Assembly: GCA_032821775.1 (NCBI GenBank)
Contig: JAVLRN010000002.1
Span: 1,302,001 to 1,366,000 of the forward strand
Direction: 5' to 3'
Source: Sanguinoderma infundibulare
Lineage: Eukaryota > Basidiomycota > Agaricomycetes > Polyporales > Polyporaceae
Length of the DNA stretch: 64,000 bases
Shown: piece after piece, positions 60,001 through 64,000 of the stretch
Position numbering within the stretch: the first letter of the stretch is position 1
How the letters are laid out: the number at the start of each line of letters is the position of its first letter
Notes under the pieces: model-generated
The model's input: the letters and a program-made list of their open reading frames with translations, nothing else
The model's database searches: none
Told to the model about the DNA's origin: nothing
Translations under genes and position numbers: made by a program

Positions 60001-60534
60001 TACAAGATTGTGTCTGCGCGCCCCGACACTTCTAACTACGTTCTGGAGTTACCTCCAGAACTTATCGGACGAGGAATCAAGTCCACGTTCCATGTGACCC
60101 AGCTCTGCCCCCATGAATCGAATGACGATGTGATGTTTCCTCACCAGGAAACTCATGCCTTCTATGACTTCGGCGAGGACCCCGACAGGGAATTCCTCGT
60201 CGACGACATCATTACCCATGAATGGCACAGCCAGACCGTGTCATTCCTCGTTCAGTGGGTGGCCAGAGACTCCACTTGGGAGCCTTGGGCGCACGTCAAA
60301 GATCTCGAAGCAACTGACTGTTACTTCGAGACCCTAGGAGTTGACGGCTGGCGGCAACTGCCCAAGCTGCCAGCGGGACGGGCGACACATGCACACACAC
60401 GTCACCCCCAGGCGAACGATGAGGAAGAGTGGGATGGCCAAATCGACGAAGTCCCCAAGGCACTGCCACCCAGCCCCAGGCCAACTCTCCGCCGGAGCGC
60501 CCGGCCCCGCAAGCCGCAGGTGCAGACCTCGTAG
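57061..60534 (+). CDS. Gypsy pol: reverse transcriptase, RNase H, integrase, chromodomain-like end
   Basis: An open frame of 1,157 codons. The reverse transcriptase contains TVVDLRQRNDNTVKDVTPFP, TKLDMSDAYKQTHI and the catalytic YLDD (residue about 245). RNase H shows LVTDASIVGIG and VTDHKSLNFL. Integrase starts with an HHCC zinc module (HETLGHLSYRH and CRSCETCQ) and has the DDX35E triad: Asp 742 (AMDFVGPF), Asp 802 (VSDRDSKF), Glu 838 (STSEHA). A chromodomain-like fold near residues 1,040-1,095 (VSFLVQWVARDSTWEPWAHV) would steer insertion to heterochromatin. Several conserved arginines are Cys or His (ADALSCYY, SEHAIC), which fits C-to-T decay. The first Met shown is not the natural start; pol continues from the gag-protease frame. 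Confidence 0.92.
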   Translation: MRTAPAPAAVSAEFNNLAEPSSTITEAPSTASAEQPETLVVARLETEVSAQRLGEICEWVVREYADLFQPVPLKLPPFRAINHIIPLVDETKRYKYHMPHCPEVLWTQLSEKIERYIKVGWWVPCQAEQAAPLLCVYKKDGCLRTVVDLRQRNDNTVKDVTPFPDQDVIRNDVACTLFWTKLDMSDAYKQTHIVEGDVPKTAFTTIFGTFISHVMQQGDCNAPSTFQRLMVHLFHDRIGRTIHVYLDDIFICTFSIEEYVENLIWVFGILRDNHLFLSMLKVNILSTAMDCLSHLIDDRGLHADSDKMIRVQNWPTLKNYHDVQRFLGLVQYLVHFIPDVSTFMSPLSSMMCNGQYFYWRPLHQKCFDEIKALICKTPILRPIDPDKPETIWLVTDASIVGIGVMYGQGASWTNCRLAGLMSKKFTDAQHSYFTFEQEGLAVVEALMKWEDKLLGRQFTLVTDHKSLNFLKEKRKLVPCLKRWMEYISHFQYNILHVEGITNCIADALSCYYMNEEVSAMHPPYDYVSGDARLDPDGDTLTADQVLELCATWIEDHQEPCDVEAVEMVKHLHPLPDSGSLSGDEDPTAIESMGRGPALDSLMDSSIDLRPRVKEGYSDDPFFRKILGAPTEHARFHVKDGLIQHLSREGDWVLCIPKVKLGHRLVTELILTHVHETLGHLSYRHTSDYICRWYWWPSIGAVVEKFCRSCETCQTTKVSNQKLAGLLHSLPIPDQPWASIAMDFVGPFPECDGCDYLWVIVDRFTSMIHLVLMRTTVQASELASLFVREVVRLHGLPASIVSDRDSKFVSKFWHETHRLLGTKLLMSTLYHPQTDSTSEHAICTMSQMLRMMVSPDQRDWARKISMAKFALNSSCNASSGFAPFELAGGFMPRMIRGLAPDPALPGVTEFMQCALDYLHQAHDALIASRVVQTHYANQRRREEDPTDVKRYVVGELVYLSTDKLNMPKGRTHNLLPKYVGPYKIVSARPDTSNYVLELPPELIGRGIKSTFHVTQLCPHESNDDVMFPHQETHAFYDFGEDPDREFLVDDIITHEWHSQTVSFLVQWVARDSTWEPWAHVKDLEATDCYFETLGVDGWRQLPKLPAGRATHAHTRHPQANDEEEWDGQIDEVPKALPPSPRPTLRRSARPRKPQVQTS

Positions 60535-60681
60535 CAGCCACTCGGCCGCCCCCGAGTGGTGCAACTGTACAGTTGCATCGCCACCGAGGTGGCAGCTGGC
60601 AGCCCCTGCCTGCCACATCGATCAGACAACACCCCTCTCTGTCCCAACTCTGCCACCGCCCTACAGCCGCCCCGACCCGAT

Positions 60682-60965
60682 ATGGCCACCCCCAGCAACA
60701 ACAACCTGGGTGAGGGCAACAAAAGCCCCTGCCCTTCTGACGCGATGGTGGGGGATCACTCGGATCCTCCACCATCTCTTGCTGACCGGCCTCGAACGGC
60801 AGCACTCTTCCCATGGGAATGGATGCCATCCCACGGCCTGGTCGTGCACCCCTTCGGGTGCGCAATCTGCGAGGTATACCTCAACCACATGGGCGTCAAG
60901 CATGAGCTCGGCATCCACTCCTTAGAAAAAGCATGCGAGGATCGCAAGGCTGCGCAGGAGAACGC
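60682..60965 (+). CDS. Extra ORF downstream of Gypsy pol, truncated
   Basis: In the same frame as pol, after its TAG at 60,532, a new ATG (MATPSNNNLGEGNKSPCPSD) starts about 94 codons. They include HPFGCAICEVYLNHMGVKHE, in which Cys-X2-Cys-X5-His-X4-His could bind zinc, and a charged helix (LEKACEDRKAAQENA). The frame loses its character at the LTR of the second element (60,966). Its function is unknown; it may be an accessory protein of this Gypsy lineage. Confidence 0.5.
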
Positions 60966-61984
60966 TGTAGGGTCCCCTACGCGCCCTGTGCCCAGAATCT
61001 TCGCATTCCGCGTGGTTCCCTCTCGCACCGATCGGTCGCCACCGTATGCACCATACACGACTCGGGCCATCGGCCTTCCGCATCGTGCAGGCTCTTCGAC
61101 TACCACGCGTATCTACCGCGCGGTTACCACGCATCGTGCGTGTCCCCCTTTGACCGCACGGCTCCTCTTCCTCGCGGCCCGATTACGCACATGGATTACG
61201 GGTGCCCTCGCACTCGGGGATCATTCGGTACGTCCTCGATCGTATGCACGTCTCATTAAGTGCCACAGGACGTGCGGTGGCATGGCACGGTACCTTGCGG
61301 CTAGGCCTCCAATCGGTTTAGTACGATACGTGGCTATCTTCGACATGGTCACGATGCGTCGATCACGGTCACGTGTTGTGCTCGGCATGTACAGGATTCT
61401 TTGACTCTTTTACGATACTGCACGTTTCAGCTCGCGGTTGTTAGGTAGTTCTGTCGCAGGTGTCTCTCGGACTCTCTTTTAGGTTACAGTACGGTTCCAC
61501 ATGGTCTCTGTAGCTACGTTCCAGAGCTATGGTAGTCTAGTGGTGTTTGTGCCACTGCGCGGTATGCGCAGTGTGTGTCCTCTTTGTACTTAGTTTTGGA
61601 TTGGTGTATGGATTCTCCAGGTTGCCCCTGGGCCTCAGATCTCTCGTCTCTCGTACCTGCGTGCGTACGACTCCCATCGGGCTCCGAGTAGCCTCTCCGC
61701 ATCGACTTCGAGCCTCTCTCCGTCAGTACGTTGTGCGATTGCACGTACTCCGCATCGTTCTTCCTCCGCAGTGCCCGTGCGCACCGATCGTATCCGCATC
61801 GTATACTACCGCGTGGTAGTTGGTCTACGTGACCGCACCGTAGTTGAGTCTCCCCCTTTCCCTACCGTTCGGTGGCCTTTAGGCTTGCAGCACACCTGTA
61901 CCACCTCGCATCTTTCCGTCACGGCCTGTCCTTTCCCCGCGTTGATCCTCCGGCTCTACGCGCAGGTTCCCCGTGCACGTTACA
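60966..61984 (+). repeat. 5' LTR of a second Gypsy element
   Basis: A block of 1,019 bp starting TGTAGGGTCCCC and ending CACGTTACA, with short inverted termini TGTAR/TTACA. It begins exactly where the preceding element's extra ORF is interrupted and is followed by a primer-binding-site-like TGGAGCCCACC and then gag. The partner LTR would lie beyond the window. Confidence 0.6.
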
Positions 61985-61987
61985 TTT

Positions 61988-62005
61988 TGGAGCCCACCGC
62001 GAGGG
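61988..62005 (+). other. Putative primer-binding site
   Basis: TGGAGCCCACCGCGAGGG starts 3 bp after the LTR end and begins with TGG, complementary to the CCA 3' end of a tRNA. The tRNA species was not determined. Confidence 0.4.
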
Positions 62006-62531
62006 GTCTTCAGGTGCCGTCTGTAGGTCCAAGGTGTCCCCGACGACACTCTCTCAAGACCCAGGGTTCCTACACGACCTTGCGGTTCTTCAAGCTCTAG
62101 CGAGAGCAAACCCGCCGTCTCCGACCTACATCGTTTCCGATCCGTACCGTCCACGTTTGCTCCGAACGCACTCGTCCCCCGACTACCGCGCCAAACCGTA
62201 CCACGCGTCCCACGCAAGAGCCGCTTCGCTCGACGCATCAACGGCTCCCAAGCCAGTCTGCAATGTCCGCGACCTTAAGGGTCTCGGAATCGACAGCTCG
62301 AACCTCGAATCCGTCCTCTCTGAGCCGCATACGTCCCGTAGACGTGCACCCCCCACGCAAACTCCGTATTCTACCGCTCCGAACACGCTGAACCCTCCCA
62401 TACCGAGCGGTTCATCTCGAATCCCGCAGCCGATCACTCCGTCCCGTTTCCCCCGTGCTCAGTCATCGCAGACTCAGCAGCCCCCCCCACCTACGACGCA
62501 GAATCCTCCGACAAGTGTCGCGGCCTCCACG

Positions 62532-64000
62532 ATGGCAGCAAAGGGCGCAAAGGCTATGCCCCTCCGCGGCGAGCGGACCTGTCCGAAATTCGACCCGGCG
62601 CAAACACGCGGTATCATATCCTACTTCGAGGATCTTAGGCAGCTGTTCGACCGTCACGAGCTAGACAACGAAGAGGAGCGGAAGGACTTCGCGATCCACT
62701 ATGTCGTACCGACGGTCGCGGAAGCGTGGAAGTACATGCCCTCCTATATCGACAAGGTGGCCAAGTACAGCGAGTTCGAGAAGGAGGTGCTCGAGCTTTA
62801 CCCCAACACGAACGAGAAGCAGATCTGGACGATTCAGAACCTCGACGCGGTCATGGGCAAACGCGATCGTCTTGAACCTGTTACCACGCATGCGGAGTAC
62901 CTCGAACATCACATCGAAGTCTTTCCGATCGTCATGTACCTGAAGAAGGAAGGCCGGATCACAGAGGAGGTCGCGGGCGACGCGCTCCTCAAGGCACTTG
63001 CCGTGCCTATCCGGGCGCGGGTTATAGCACGCCTCGACGCGACGAATCCGAATGTGATCGGTGACGCGCCGTGGCCGTTCGCGGAGATCCACGCTGCGAT
63101 TCAGCATGTCATTCAGCGTCCCCGCATGTACGCAGCGGATCTCGCACCGCACATCGCCTTTACTGAGCCACCCGCTCGGTACTACGCCCCGAGCGCACCG
63201 TCCGGGTACTCCGCGCAGACGCACATGCCAAATCCTGCTCCCGCGGTCAAGGCGGAGCCGTCCGTTGAAATGTTCCAGGCCATCCTAGACGGCATCGACC
63301 GGCTTAACAAGAATATCACGTCGAGCCGTGGTCCGCCTCGTCTCCCGACTCCGCCGGCTGGCCGTTACGACAGCGCGGGCCGTCAGGACAACACGGGGCA
63401 AAGGAACGATGCGGGCATGGGACAAGGTCAGAACGCTCGTCGAGATGGCTGCTTCTACTGTGGCGGTCCGGACTGTAGCACGCGTAACTGTCGGGCAATC
63501 CACGATGACATGGCTGCGGGCAAGATTCGTCGTGACATGAGCGGTCGCATTGTGCTGGCTGACTACTCGCCCGTCCCCGAAACACCACGCGGTCTCACGA
63601 TCCAGGAGCGCATCAACATCGCGTTAGACGCACGACGTGCTAACCAGCAAACCGCGCAGAACGCTCCTCAGAACGTGCCGCAGAACGCTGCTCAGATGAC
63701 CCTGGTGTTGGAAGGACTGGACGAAGGGGGCCAGATCGACGCGGAAATCTTCGAGCTGTCCACCGAGGCTACGACGCGTAAAGCCGCGCCTGGCAGACAG
63801 ATTATGGACTACGTGCTCGTTCCCCCGAGTCGTAAGCCCTCGGACAAGCCGACCGACCGCGCGCCTCCCGTTTTGCAGAATGCATCGAGCTCCACGTCGC
63901 CTAGTGCCCCTGTTCAGCCGCCAGTTGACAAGGGGAAGCGCGTCGCGACGTACGGCGACGACGCGCGTGATCAGTGGGCCAGACCTGTTCATCCTTTTGC
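62532..64000 (+). CDS. Gag of the second Gypsy element (runs off the window)
   Basis: From ATG 62,532 (MAAKGAKAMPLRGERTCPKF) the frame is open to the window end, at least 489 residues, with no stop. The capsid-like part has FDPAQTRGIISYFEDLRQLF, WKYMPSYIDKVAKYSEFEKE and VLELYPNTNEKQIW, as in basidiomycete Gypsy Gag. A zinc knuckle CFYCGGPDCSTRNC (63,450-63,491) has Cys at the usual His position. The same frame is open upstream to 61,845 but holds no ATG there, although that part (DPGFLHDLAVLQALARANPP) looks translated. Intact coding and an undamaged frame suggest a younger element than its neighbour. Confidence 0.82.
   Translation, partial: MAAKGAKAMPLRGERTCPKFDPAQTRGIISYFEDLRQLFDRHELDNEEERKDFAIHYVVPTVAEAWKYMPSYIDKVAKYSEFEKEVLELYPNTNEKQIWTIQNLDAVMGKRDRLEPVTTHAEYLEHHIEVFPIVMYLKKEGRITEEVAGDALLKALAVPIRARVIARLDATNPNVIGDAPWPFAEIHAAIQHVIQRPRMYAADLAPHIAFTEPPARYYAPSAPSGYSAQTHMPNPAPAVKAEPSVEMFQAILDGIDRLNKNITSSRGPPRLPTPPAGRYDSAGRQDNTGQRNDAGMGQGQNARRDGCFYCGGPDCSTRNCRAIHDDMAAGKIRRDMSGRIVLADYSPVPETPRGLTIQERINIALDARRANQQTAQNAPQNVPQNAAQMTLVLEGLDEGGQIDAEIFELSTEATTRKAAPGRQIMDYVLVPPSRKPSDKPTDRAPPVLQNASSSTSPSAPVQPPVDKGKRVATYGDDARDQWARPVHPF

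Larger units (their letters stand above)
53005..60965 (+). mobile_element. Gypsy (chromovirus-type) LTR retrotransposon, decayed
   Basis: Gag, protease, reverse transcriptase, RNase H, integrase and a chromodomain-like end follow in the Ty3/Gypsy order and in a single reading frame from 53,005 to 60,534; an extra ORF comes after. The frame is broken only by TGA at 54,175, 54,361, 56,209, 56,518, 56,833 and 57,013. A 5' LTR could not be delimited, although a 14-bp palindrome (52,772-52,785) recurs after pol. The 3' end is cut at about 60,966 by another element. Confidence 0.88.

Noticed and set aside
60563..60965. Region after pol as 3' LTR of the first Gypsy, starting at TGTACAGTTG
   Set aside because: It encodes a protein-like frame and does not match the sequence following the same motif at 52,776.

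Overview
The window is nuclear DNA of a filamentous basidiomycete, most likely an agaricomycete. The evidence is short GT-AG introns (mostly about 45-85 bp), GC-rich coding sequence, expanded F-box families, and basidiomycete-type Gypsy and Copia retrotransposons. No prokaryotic features, tRNA, rRNA or CRISPR arrays were found. All exon models were derived by eye from reading frame, splice sites and family motifs.

Left part (1-26,300) is gene-dense. It starts with the 3' part of an ArsB/citrate-transporter-like membrane protein, which converges on a complete nine-exon SWR1 chromatin-remodelling ATPase (H2A.Z exchange). A gene that appears to join an N-terminal F-box to C-terminal WD40 repeats follows. 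It is divergent from an acidic, serine-rich hypothetical protein. Then comes a cluster of four paralogous F-box/leucine-rich genes (three on minus, one on plus). They share one intron position and a characteristic C-terminus; one copy has a frameshift. A fifth copy survives only as a broken first exon. The gene for the catalytic subunit of cAMP-dependent protein kinase lies inside this cluster and carries an unusually long intron of about 850 bp.

Middle part (26,300-47,400) is gene-poor. It holds weakly supported hypothetical genes, a decayed Baeyer-Villiger-type flavin monooxygenase with an internal deletion, an AT-rich island with a possible membrane-protein relic, and a small two-exon membrane protein. 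It also holds a divergent gene pair separated by only 87 bp; one member has a 2.1-kb intron. Several kilobases with no recognisable genes follow, containing two local tandem duplications.

Right part (47,400-64,000) is transposon territory. A 5'-truncated Copia element on minus (reverse transcriptase/RNase H, polypurine tract, 3' LTR) abuts a 1.45-kb foldback element with two 624-bp arms that are almost identical. A degraded host gene follows. Next is an approximately 8-kb Gypsy chromovirus on plus whose gag-protease-pol lies in one frame interrupted only by TGA codons and which carries an extra 3' ORF. A second Gypsy element, with an LTR of about 1 kb and a gag running off the window, appears to be inserted into that 3' ORF. 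The mutation pattern of the first Gypsy (TGA stops, Arg to Cys/His, loss of the protease Asp) suggests cytosine-deamination or RIP-like silencing.
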